A DNA stretch of 64,000 nt, from positions 22,282,001 through 22,346,000 of the forward strand of contig NC_064826.1 in assembly GCF_024166365.1 (NCBI RefSeq), given 5' to 3'. Every line of letters begins with the position of its first letter. Position 1 is the first letter of the stretch. Made by a program: the position numbers and the translations under genes. This document shows positions 37,380-47,987 of this stretch, one piece after another. The notes under the pieces are model-generated. The model did not search any database. It had not been told where the DNA came from and saw only the letters and a program-made list of their open reading frames with translations. This stretch comes from Elephas maximus indicus. Taxonomy: Eukaryota > Chordata > Mammalia > Proboscidea > Elephantidae.

Positions 37380-38510
37380 TATGACTTGACCTGTGTCTTT
37401 CCTTAATGGTACATATGCATCTAGACAAAAATGGAGTGTGAATGAAAGTGGAGAATAAAAAGGATAGAAATCATATTTCATTATATTAATCCATGAGCTT
37501 GAATGCAGGGAGGAAAAACCTCAGAGCTTTGACTGCCTGAGTTCACAACCCAGATGTCTTAGCCTGGACTCGTGTGTATGTGTATGTAGGCAGCTACACT
37601 TAGAAAACTCCCTTGTGGGTTCAGTGAATGGGCTTGAAACTTCCATGATTAACTACTTCAAGCTCCACAAGTAACCTACTTACGAATGCCAGATTATGCT
37701 TAACAGCAGACTCATGGTATCCTTGAAGAGTTTTCCAGAACACCAAGGTAAACTAATGTTAATAATAATAGACTTTCTTAATTTCCTTACCTTGATGCCC
37801 CTAAACGTAGGCTATTTTATCATTGTTGCTATTTCTAGCTGGTTGTGGACAAAACAGATCCACAATCACAGTTGTTTTCCTAGCACTGGTAACTGTTGTG
37901 CTTTTGACTTCCGAGAAGACACCAAGCAGGCAAAGAAGCAAGTCAATTTCTGATTCATTTTAAATATCTGGAGAAACTCAAGGCTGTGAATGCTCCCAAC
38001 TGAAGTGTAAAGACTGGGCCCGTTCCTATCCTTACAGGCACTTAGAGCCTAGAAACCACGTTAATGCAGACACGCATAAATTAAAAATTCCTTCTGTCCC
38101 CACCCCTCCCGCCAAATAAGTTTTTTAGTCATTTGACTGGTTTGCCTGTGCTACTGTAAGAAAGGAAAGGAGAGAGAATGAAAGTAGACTTGAGATCAGA
38201 AACTAAATATTCCGTGGGCCCTGGTCCCAGAATTTCAGATGGTATACAAGTTGTGTCGATAAGGTAGTGAGACTGAGCCTTATTAACTATGACACACAGA
38301 TGAGCGGGATCCATGTCAAGTAGAAGAGATGGAGGAAGGATGTGGCAGGAAGGCACTCTGACCACTCATGTAAGGGCTTCCTGCTCTCTTCCCCCCATCT
38401 TGGGTACCTTGGACCTGGGGGGTAAACATGCCTGTATGTCATGTCCTTGATGTCAGTCTCCATGTGTTATTCAGAACTCCAGGGCTCTCAGACCTTGTCT
38501 TGTGAAGCTA
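37380..38510. other. Intergenic, nothing recognised
   Basis: Unique-looking, AT-leaning sequence with no gene, RNA gene or clear repeat. Confidence 0.4.
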
Positions 38511-38519
38511 CTACTGCAG

Positions 38520-38690
38520 GGTTTTTGTTTTGTGCCAGCAACTTTGAGCCACTTATGCTCATTATATCATTCATTCCTCAAGGTGCTATTATTATCCTAT
38601 TTTACAGATGAGGAAACAGGCTGAGATGCTAAATTTTTCCTAAATCATGTCGTTGGCAGATGTTGAAAGCAGGTTTGACTGAGCAAAGCC
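38520..38690 (-). repeat. MIR fragment
   Basis: TATTATCCTATTTTACAGATG followed by AGGAAACAGGCTGAGATGC is an antisense MIR. Confidence 0.6.
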
Positions 38691-39134
38691 CATTTAATGA
38701 TGTGCTCCTGCCTCCTCAGGACCTGGGAGGGCTGGCATCTTTCAGGACCCATCCTCATCTCTAGGCTGAAGTGGGCTGGTTCAAATGGAGAGAAAGTCTC
38801 CAGATGTAAATTGCAGCCAAGCAAGGGTTGAACAAGCAAGAGTGGTTCTTTGTAAGAGTTTTAAAGTGCTGTGTCCAGCAGTTTCTAGATCGCTGCTGAT
38901 TTTAGAATTTGGATCATTCTAGCAATATAAAAGGAGGGCTGGATGCTACCAATGGCTATAGCATGTTCCAGCTGTAACCTCTGGTAAAGCTGGGGAAGCA
39001 GCTTTGGGAATTGGAACTAGAACCCTAATGAATGGGTCACTTTGCCCAATCTTCACCACCTTTAATCCCCCCCACTTCTGTTTTCCCCCTCCCCCAGGCA
39101 GCCTGGCACTCCAGATTGATAGATTTTTTGGTGC

Positions 39135-39270
39135 AAGGAACTAGATTCAGACTCTTCTGGGTTGAAATCCCAATGCAGCCTCCTGACAGCTGTGTGACCT
39201 TGGCAAATTACATAATCTCTCCAAACTTAATTTTCTTATAATGGGGATCATAATGTTCATTTCAGTCTTA
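39135..39270 (+). repeat. MIR fragment
   Basis: CAGCTGTGTGACCTTGGCAA, ATTACATAATCTCTCCAAAC and TTATAATGGGGATCATAATG are a sense MIR. Confidence 0.75.
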
Positions 39271-39489
39271 TATCTTCAGATTAAAGAAAAAATAAGTACT
39301 TAAAGAGCCAGCAAAGCACCTGGAACAATGACAAACCAAACCCGCTGCCATTGAGTCGATGGTGCTAAAACACATTAGTTCCTTTTTCTCCAAGAATGTG
39401 AAGTGGCAGAATTGAATGTCAGACTGAGGTCGTTCGGATTTAAGTTGATGTTTCTTAATTACAAATGTTGCTGTAAACAAAAGGAAAAA

Positions 39490-39700
39490 CAGAGCTAATC
39501 AAGTTAATCAAGTACCTACCATGAGACAGATGGCTAGCATTTTCCCTTTATCATTTTACTTCATTCTCATGACAATCCTGTGAAGCAGGCGTTACGTCTG
39601 TTTTGCAGATGAGGAAATTGAGGCTTGGCAAGATGAAGTGAATTGCCCAAGACCCAGAGCCAGTAATGGTAGAACCAGAGTTGCAACTCAGCTTGTCTGA
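39490..39700 (-). repeat. MIR fragment
   Basis: TTTGCAGATGAGGAAATTGA and GAATTGCCCAAGACCCAGAG are an antisense MIR. Confidence 0.75.
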
Positions 39701-39811
39701 ACCGAATGGCCCAGGCCCTGCCTGCCATATGTCTGTGTTGTCACCCAGCAGATGTCAATGTGGGTTAATGAAAATGATGCTCATTGAGAAATCCAGGGGC
39801 TTTAAAAAAAT

Positions 39812-40030
39812 TTTTTTTTATAGGCTTTATTTTTATAAAGCAGTTTTTAGGCTTATAATATTATGTAGAAAGTCATTAAAGAGAGTTCCCATGTACCCCC
39901 TTTCCTGGCTGTACACGCTCTTATTAACATTTCACTCGTGTTACATTTGCTACAACTGATAATCTAATAATGATACATTATTGTTAACCAATAGTCCACA
40001 GTTTAGTGTTGACTTCCTGTGCTGTGTACT
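39812..40030 (-). mobile_element. Old L1M 3' fragment
   Basis: GAGAGTTCCCATGTACCCCC, ACATTTGCTACAACTGATAA and the TAGTCCACAGTTTAG segment are landmarks of mammalian L1M 3' ends, in antisense. It adjoins the next L1-like fragment. Confidence 0.7.
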
Positions 40031-40031
40031 A

Positions 40032-40560
40032 TAGATTTTTAAAAATATATAAATTTTATTGAGATAATTTTTGGGGTGAAAATATACATGGTCATACACC
40101 AATTCAACAATTTCTATACATACAACTCATTGTCATTGGTTACATTTTTCAGATTGTGCAGACATTCTCACCATCCTCCAAATTGTTCTACCACCATTGA
40201 CTTAGACTCACTGCCCACTAAGCTTCTCGTCTAACCTTTCGACTTGCTGTTGTTAATTTGATCTCACATAGAGAATTCTTTAAAAGAGCATGATGCTCAA
40301 GGCAGACATTAAGATAAACAATTTTTTGGTTCAGAGAAGGCTTTAGGGGATAGTTTTGGTTACAAGTTTAAAGATTATCTCAGGGTAATAGTTTAGGGGG
40401 TTCGTTCAGGCTCAATGGCTCTAGAACGTCTGGCTTCCATTGAGAATTTGAAATTCTGTTTTGAGTACTTCAGGGGCTGTATTTCTTGCGTGACCTGGAA
40501 GAAGGGATCCTGGTCCAGGTAGTACTCTCTTCAGTGGCAACTGATTTCTTTACGTTTGTT
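40032..40560 (-). mobile_element. L1-like 3' fragment
   Basis: Same family as 20060-20490: TTTTATTGAGATAATTTTTG, then CAACTCATTGTCATTGGTTA, CTAACCTTTCGACTTGCTGT and AGATTATCTCAGGG. Confidence 0.6.
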
Positions 40561-41225
40561 AGAAGGCTTCTGCTTTCCTAGCAGCAGAGCTATTTCATAC
40601 TGCAAATTATGAAACGGGCTCTGATATTATATGAGTCAGTTTGGGTTGTAGTGGCCGGTTTTTCCCGGGGTTCAGATCTCTAGGATAAGCTAAATATCAA
40701 AGAGTCTAACAATCCCACAGTGCAGGCAGCTTATCAATATAGAAATCTGAATTCTTTCTACAAATGCTAGATGAGAGTGGCAGGACACCTACAAAAATAA
40801 AAATGTCTCTAGAAAAGTGGACCTTGTTTCTAGCACTCTGGGACCCAGGTACTTTGAAAGGGTGATCAGTGGAATGAAGATACAAGAGGCTGAGGACCAC
40901 TCCTGAAAGGTGCTAGTTGCTCAAACCTTCTTTGTGACTTGTTTTTTATCTGTCACAAAGGGAAGCTAGGTGTTTACATCTCCTCAAAGACACTGTGATG
41001 ATCAAATCAAACAATGTATTGAAAATTCTTGGGAAAGCGTAAAACCCTACAAAATGCAATTATTGTTGATGCCTGACATCATATGTATTAGATAACATAG
41101 CACAATGACAGCTGTTTGGTGAACTGTTGCCCAAGCCCACCCTGGTTTCTCCACCTCATTGTTTCCTCAAGAAGCAGGTTTACACTTTCAAAATAATGAA
41201 GTGAGGAAAAACATTAGTATATGTA
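40561..41225. other. Intergenic, nothing recognised
   Basis: No gene or confident repeat call. Some of the left part may still belong to the preceding fragment. Confidence 0.3.
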
Positions 41226-41227
41226 GT

Positions 41228-41390
41228 AGGGAGCTCTGGTGGCCTAGTGATTTAGAGCTATGGCTGCTAACCAAAAGGTTGAGAACTTGCATCAACCAGC
41301 CTGTCTTTGGAAAACCTATGGGGCAGCTCTACTCTGTCCTGTAGGGATGCTGTGAGTGGGAATCAACTTGATGGCAATGTTTTTTTTTTT
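41228..41390 (+). repeat. AfroSINE
   Basis: GGAGCTCTGGTGGCCTAGTG at the head; GAATCAACTTGATGGCAATG at the end, followed by a T run. Confidence 0.9.
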
Positions 41391-41449
41391 TTCTGTTATA
41401 TGTAGTAGTTTCTATTTTTGCTATAACAAAGTACTACAAACTTCTTATT

Positions 41450-41530
41450 TTTGGTAGTTGCTGCCAAGTCGATTCTGACTCATGGTGACCCCGTGTATGC
41501 AGAATAAAACTACTCCATAAGGGGGGATCA
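41450..41530 (-). repeat. AfroSINE, 3' fragment
   Basis: TAGTTGCTGCCAAGTCGATT and CATGGTGACCCCGTGTATGC mark an antisense tail fragment. Confidence 0.8.
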
Positions 41531-41769
41531 GTCTGCCTACCACAGTATGTATTTTGGAAATTTTCTATCCGGAAAAATCTTTGGCCGAATTAAAAATGGA
41601 AAATAAAAATGCTTCCTAACTTCTTCATAATGAAGGCTTCAGGTACTGCTGAATGAATCCTAGCAATATTGGATTTTCATGGGAAGCGGGTAACAGTGTT
41701 CTTGTGGATGAATTAATGCACATGGGAGAATTGGTGTCTCTTTAAATATAAGTCAACAGAAAACTTATT

Positions 41770-41868
41770 TAAGGTGCCCCATAGTGAAAAGGCAGTTCTG
41801 CTTTGTCCTATAGGGTTGCTATGAGTCGGAATCGATTCGACGGCACTGGGTTTTGGGTAGTAAAAAGG
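41770..41868 (+). repeat. AfroSINE, 3' fragment
   Basis: GGCAGTTCTGCTTTGTCCTA through GAATCGATTCGACGGCACTG; the head is missing. Confidence 0.85.
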
Positions 41869-42179
41869 TAGGTAGAAGTTGCAGTTCATGACTGGTGGTG
41901 AAAAAGGAAATTCTCACTGCTCACAGACGGAGGAGGCCAGTAATCCTCTCTTCTGTGTGTTCTTTAGACTTAGTCTGAGCTCTGTATCTGTATAGTCATC
42001 CAGAATAATTTAAATTAATCCTTTTTTGGCCATGGCACCTGGTGGACACTGCGGTAGATGCACAAAGATAGAACGTGATCCTTGTCCTCAAACTGCTTCC
42101 TGTCTTATTGGACAGATGAGATACACCTTGAAAAATTTTAAAACCACACTGAAGACTTAAGGGTCAAGTGTACCAATTA

Positions 42180-42720
42180 TAATGAGGTTGGGTTGTACAT
42201 ATACCACAATGCAAAATAACAGTGGCTTAAGCAGAGTTTATTTCTTACTCTCGTGGAAGAATTCTGAATGTAGGCAGTCAAGGGCTCCAAAAAGAGGTCA
42301 GAGACCCAGTCTCCAATTTTCCTGCTCCCTATCTCCAGCATGCAACTTCTACATCATGGCTCAAGATGGCTACTGGAGATCCAGCCTTTACATTCATATT
42401 CCAGGAAGAAAAAAGTGGTGAAGAAGAGCATACACCCTCTCTTTAAGGGAACTTCTTAAACATCACATAAAACACATCAACTTATAGCTAATTACATACA
42501 TCAAGTCACAAAGCCACTTTCACTGAAATCTAATTGCACAGAACTTAGTCACATGGCCAGCTCCAATGCTAGGAAGGCTGGGAAATGTAGTCTTTTAGCT
42601 GGGACAGAGGGAGCAATGTACCCACTAAAAGTCAGGTTTCTGTTGTCAGGAAAGAAGGGGAGAATGAGAATGGATATTGAAAGGCAACCAGGAGTCTCTG
42701 GCATACTAAATGCTGTGGGC
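42180..42720 (+). repeat. Old mammalian interspersed repeat, family not resolved
   Basis: CAGTGGCTTAAGCAGAGTTT, ATCATGGCTCAAGATGGCTA, GAACTTAGTCACATGGCCAG and GGCTGGGAAATGTAGTCTTT occur in the same order as in an abundant human repeat that I remember but cannot name with confidence. Confidence 0.45.
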
Positions 42721-42884
42721 AGAACATCCTTCTAGGGGTCAGGGCAGGAGAAGATCAGGGTGGGCTTGAGGAGTCCAAAGCCTCCTTGGAGAAGAACGGA
42801 CCAGAGCTAGAGCTCAGAAGAGGATACGAGTTGGATGACCAGAGAGGAGGGGAGAGAGCATTACAGGTGAAAGGATGAATTTTC

Positions 42885-44215
42885 CACATTGTCAAATACC
42901 AGGAGAGGGATATGACACCAAAAGCACAAGAGACAAAATTAAAAAAAAAAAAATTAATTGGAGTATATTAAAATTAAAACTTTTGTGCAGCAAAGGTATC
43001 ATCAAGAAAGACAAACCACAGAATGGGAGAAAATATTTGTAAATCATATGTATCCAATAAGGGTCTAAACCTATTGCCATTGAGTTGATTCTGACTCATA
43101 GCAACCCTATAAGACAGAGTAGAACTGCCCCATAGGGTTTCCAAGAAGCGGCTGGTGGATTCAAACTGCTGACCTTTTGGTTAGTGGTTGATTGCTTAAC
43201 CACTGTGCCATCGGGGTTCCTGATAAGGGTTTAGTATCCAGAATATATAAAGTACTCTTATAATTCAGCAATAAAATGACAAATAACACAATTAAAAATG
43301 GGTAAAGAAATTGAATAGGCATTTCTCCAAAGAAGATACACTAATAGCCAACAAGTACATGAAAAAGTGCTCAATATCATTAGTCATTAGGGAAATGCAA
43401 ATCAAAATCACCACAAGATACCACTTCATGCCCATTAGGATGGATATAATTAAAAAAGATAATACCAAGTGTTGACAAAGATGTGGAGAAATTGGAACCC
43501 TCATACATTGCTGGTCAAAAAAAAAAAAAAAACCAAACATTGCTGATGAGAAGGTAAAATGGTACAGCTGCTGTGGAAAACAATTTGACAATTGCTTAAA
43601 AGTCAGGCATAGCATTACCATCTGACCCAGGAATTTCATTCCTAGGCATATACCCAAAAGAAAGAAAACATATGCCCACACAAAAACTAGTACATAAGTG
43701 TTCATAGCAGCAGTATTCACAATAGCTAAAGAATGGAATCACCCAAATGTTCTTCAGTTGAAAAATAGATAATTTTTGGTATGTTTATACAATGGAATAT
43801 TATTTATCCATAAAAACTAATGAAGTACTGATACATGCTATAACATAGGTGAACCTTGAAAACATTATACTGAGTGAAAGAAGCCGGACACAAAGGCCTC
43901 ATATTGTATGATTCCTACTTGTATGAAATGTCTAGAAGAGGCAAATCCATATAGACAGAAAGCAGACTAGTGACTGCCAGGACCTGCTCCTGGTGGTGGT
44001 GGGGTGGAAAGGGAACATGGGGAGTGGCTGCTATGGGGCATGGGATTTCTTTTGAGGGTGAAGAAAATGTTCTGAAATTAGACAGTGGTGGTGGTTGCAC
44101 AACTCTGAATACACTAAAAACTCTAAAAACTATTAAATCGTACACTCTAAATAGATGAACTTTGTACTATGTGAGTTGTATCTCAATACAGCTACTAAAA
44201 AAAGTACTAAGAAAA
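42885..44215 (+). mobile_element. Old L1M 3' fragment
   Basis: Decayed ORF2 end and 3' UTR: AAGATACCACTTCATGCCCA, CAAGTGTTGACAAAGATGTG, TGACCCAGGAATTTCATTCC, ATGGAATATTATTTATCCAT, then GACAGTGGTGGTGGTTGCAC and CAACTCTGAATACACTAAAA. It is split by the AfroSINE at 43065-43222. Confidence 0.88.
43065..43222 (-). repeat. AfroSINE in old L1, with target duplication
   Basis: Antisense copy flanked by ATAAGGGT on both sides (left about 43056, right about 43223), showing a clean insertion into the L1M. Confidence 0.9.
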
Positions 44216-44229
44216 GACCAAGGAAGCAA

Positions 44230-44870
44230 AAATGGGTGGTGTACACTTAGAGGACGTGAAGAAGAGGCTAGAAAAGTACTTCCAGTTAGTCGTAATCCCT
44301 GGGCTCTTCTGCAGGCTGCAGTGGTCACCCATCTCTTTCCCATGTATGGGGTCTCTCCTCTCGCCCTCCCCCACTGCAATTAGCAGAATGTTCACTATAT
44401 GAGGCCGGCCCTGACCCTGGACAAGGAGGGAGATGGCAGTTCTGTCCCCTACAGAGATGAAATGGAGAATGTGCTGATGGAAACAGAATGGACTAGAATT
44501 CACGCCCTTGAGTCCTGAGGCTGTACCTACACCAGAGGCACCTCTGGCCCTGGGGAACGAGTGTCTCTGGAAGACCCTGGTCCTGGTGGCATAGGAGAGG
44601 AGCTCTTCAGTCTGACCCATCCTGTAGCCCACCACACTTTACCCATTTGTTTGGAGAACAGGTCTTGGGGTAGGAATCCCACAGCTGCCTGTGTTCTTCA
44701 TCTCCATGGGAACTAGTAGAATCCTCCCTGCTTCCCTTTCTGGATTGTGCTCTGAGCCATTGGGCTAGTCACCTCCCCTCTTGTCCCCTTTGATAGAGTA
44801 GTTCCTCATTAACACACACTCTGATGTCTCCTTTATAGCCATGTGACTTTATTCTTAATCTATTCCTCTT
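44230..44870. other. Intergenic, nothing recognised
   Basis: Moderate GC content, no gene or repeat recognised. Confidence 0.35.
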
Positions 44871-44871
44871 C

Positions 44872-45612
44872 TTTTCTTTTTTAAATTCTTTATTGTTGTT
44901 GAAAATATACATAGCAAAACATACACCAGTTCAACAATATCTGCATGTACAATTCAGTGACATTGATTAAAGTCTTCAAGTTGTACAACCATTCTCACCC
45001 TCCTTTTCCAAATTGTTCCTCTCCCATTAACATAAACTCAGTGCCCCCAAGCTTCCTATCTAACCTTTCGAGTTGCTGTTGTCAATTTGATCCCATGTAC
45101 ACCTACTCACCTATCAACTCTTTATCAGACTTTTCACATTTATGACCATAGAAAAAAATCTGCTATCTGACTGTTTTTTGCGTTAATGACATACGTCTGG
45201 CAGTAACCTTTTCATGACCAGTGGGACATATAGTGCCCACCTACTTTTCCCACCTCTCGGGTCCAGAGAGACAAATGTATTCCACATAATATTTTGTGAT
45301 CTGTTGTGGTCATCCCCCGTTTTTGCATAATGCTGATCCTTGCCTGTTGATCTGGTCTTTGGAACTTACCCATGTTGGTAAGTGAGGAGTGGATATAGAT
45401 AGTTCTTTAACAGCACAACGCTCAAGGCAGACATTCTTTACTAGTTAAGCTAAACTATTATTTGGTTTAAAGAAGACTTCAGGGGTTATTTTTGGCTTAA
45501 GGTTTAAAGATCATCTCAGAGCCATAGTTCTGGGGGTTCATCCAGCTTCAATGGTTCCAAAAAGTCTAGATTCCATGAGAATTTTAAATTGCATTCTTGA
45601 TTTTTTTTTTTC
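44872..45612 (-). mobile_element. L1-like 3' fragment
   Basis: Longest copy of the 20060 family: TTATTGTTGTTGAAAATATA, CAGTGACATTGATTAAAGTC, CTAACCTTTCGAGTTGCTGT, ACTAGTTAAGCTAAACTATT. It includes a middle part (about 45160-45390) that is absent from the shorter copies. Confidence 0.6.
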
Positions 45613-46200
45613 TTTTTGATTAGGATTATTCTATAGAATCTTTGACTGTACTGCAGAAACCAAAGCACTGGGAATACCAGTTCTCACGCTGCTATAAGAA
45701 TAAGAATAGGACTTGCTATTTCACCAGTTCTAATAGGTCTTTATAAACATTGCTGGTTGGATCAGACCCCCTGCATTACCCTGAGTGACTCATGTCTGCC
45801 CCTACAGCCCATGGTCATGGGTTCCTGGGGTCTAGTTAGTGGGAGATGCATGAGGTTGAGTCTGAGATGGCAGAGCCATTGAAAAACAAAAAGTGTCCCC
45901 ACTGTCACAACCAAGAGGAGCCCAAGGAAACATGATGACCACATGTACCATGGATCCTGGATGGCATCCTGGGAAAGAAGAAAGGATGTTAGTAAAAACT
46001 AAGGATATCTGAATAAAGTATGGACTTTCACTAATAATAATGTGTCAATATTGTTGATTAATTGTGACACATGTACTGTATTAACCTAAGATATTCACAA
46101 TAGTGAAAACTGGATGCCAGGTATACGGGAACTCTCTGTATTATCTTTGGGATTTTTCTGTAAAGCTAAAATTATTCTAAAATAAAAATTATTCAATGTG
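45613..46200 (+). repeat. Possible old LINE 3' end
   Basis: The end reads GTATACGGGAACTCTCTGTA, then TTTCTGTAAAGCTAAAATTA and TTCTAAAATAAAAATT, a terminus shared by an old mammalian repeat class. The family is not resolved. Confidence 0.35.
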
Positions 46201-46702
46201 CTCTCCTCACAAAAAAAGATAGTTTTCCCATCCTCATCATAGTATTCAGCTCTGGCCTGGCGAACCATTTTAAAAGGAGAGTGTCACCCAATATGCCTCC
46301 TTTGAAGGGTAGTTATCAGATACCATTAGTCTCATCAGTATAGCATGGAAAAGTTACACTTACCTGTCTTTGAGGGATAGAGTTTTAAAGTCCGGGGTGG
46401 GAGAGAAAGATGAGAGGATTGGAGCAAGAGTGAGGCCTTAAAGGGCAGTAAGTGAGCCTGCAACCACCCTGGGCCATGTCCAAATGGCCGTTAGGGAAGG
46501 ATCAATCCATGAAGACATTATCTCAGAGAGCTGAGGTAAATTTTGCAGCCAGGACTCAGAGCCAAAGGTCAGGAGCTGAAAGTGTAGTCAGTCTTTGCCC
46601 AAACGTGACAGTTTAGTCTGAGAATGAACAAGGGATGAGGATGTGCAAGCCAGAGAAACTGGGTAAATCAGGAGTGAATTTAGGATCCCGGGGACCCAGA
46701 GG

Positions 46703-46862
46703 AGCACTGACGGTGCAATATTTAAGAGCTCGGTTGTTAACCAAAAGGTCAGCAGTTCGAATCTACCAGTTGCTCCTTAGAAACCCTATGGAACAGTTTT
46801 ACCCTGTCCTATAAGGTCGCCATGAGTCAGAATCAACTCAACAGCAATAGCTTTGATTTTTT
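46703..46862 (+). repeat. AfroSINE
   Basis: CAAAAGGTCAGCAGTTCGAA in the body; the end is GAATCAACTCAACAGCAATA. Confidence 0.9.
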
Positions 46863-47121
46863 TGGTTTTGGGGGCCCAGGACTCTGCACAAGAGGTAGCA
46901 CATTTCATGTAGCCTACTGCTATATGAAGACAGCCAGGCTAGACAAGATGTCTCTGGAGCTCCTGCCCACCCCTCCAGGGAGCACTGTTGAGAAAAGAGA
47001 GGAATTGAAGAAGTGGAGGGAGGGGAGAGAAATGACTCAGTGACTAGTCCTACTTTTCAAGCTGTGACTTCGGTTTTCCCAGGGATGTGTTTACACATTC
47101 AGCGTAGTTGGGCGGATAGTT

Positions 47122-47195
47122 GTTGTTGTGTGCCATCAAGTCAATTTTGACTTACAGCGACCCTATAGGACAAAGTAGAAACTTTATGGAGTTAG
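47122..47195 (-). repeat. AfroSINE, 3' fragment
   Basis: GTTGTTGTGTGCCATCAAGT and CAGCGACCCTATAGGACAAA; it abuts the LTR that starts at 47196. Confidence 0.85.
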
Positions 47196-47809
47196 TGTCT
47201 TAGTTATCCATCTAGTGCTGCTATAGCAGAAATACCACAAATGGATGGCTTTAACAAAGAGAAATTTATTGTCTCAGCTTAGAAGGCTAGAAGTACAAAT
47301 TCAGGGTGCCAGCTCCAGAGGAAGTCTTTCTCTCTCTGTCAGCTCTGGGGGAAGGTCCTTGTCATCAATCTTCCCCTGGTCTAGGGCCTCTCAATGCAGG
47401 GACCCTGGGTCCAAAGGACATGGCCCGCTCCTGGCTGTTCTTTTTATTCTCTCTCTCTCTTTATTATACTTTAGATGAAGGTTTATAAAACAAACTAGCT
47501 TCTCATTAAATAGTACACATATTGCTTTATGACATTGGGTAACAACCCCACGACATGTCAAGTCTCCCTTCTCGACCTTGAGTTCCCTATTACCAGCTTT
47601 GCTGTGCCCTTCTGCCATCTAGTCCTTGCCCCTGGGCTGTTGTGGCCCTTTAGTCTCGTTTTGTTTCATGGGCCTGTCTAATCATTGGCCGAAGGGTGAA
47701 CCTAGGGAGTGACTTCATTACTGAGCTAAAAGGGTGTCCAGGGGCCATACACTTGGGGTTTCTCCAGTCTCTGTCAGACAGGTAAGTCTGGTCTTTTTTT
47801 GTGAGTTAG

Positions 47810-47845
<36 letters not shown>

Positions 47846-47847
<2 letters not shown>

Positions 47848-47987
47848 TGAGTGTTGTCTTTCCCTTCACCTAAAGCAGTTCTTATCTACTGATTAATCAA
47901 TAAAAAACCCTCTCCCACCCTCCCTCCCTCCCCCCCTCGTAACCACAAAAGTATGTGTTCTTCTCAGGTTTACTATTTCTCAAGATC
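47846..47987 (-). other. L1 3' UTR with G-quadruplex-type tract
   Basis: On the minus strand, 47938-47908 is a run of G blocks (GGGAGGGAGGGAGGGTGGG within it). G-rich tracts are known in mammalian L1 3' UTRs. AATAAA does not occur just before the tail. Confidence 0.75.
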
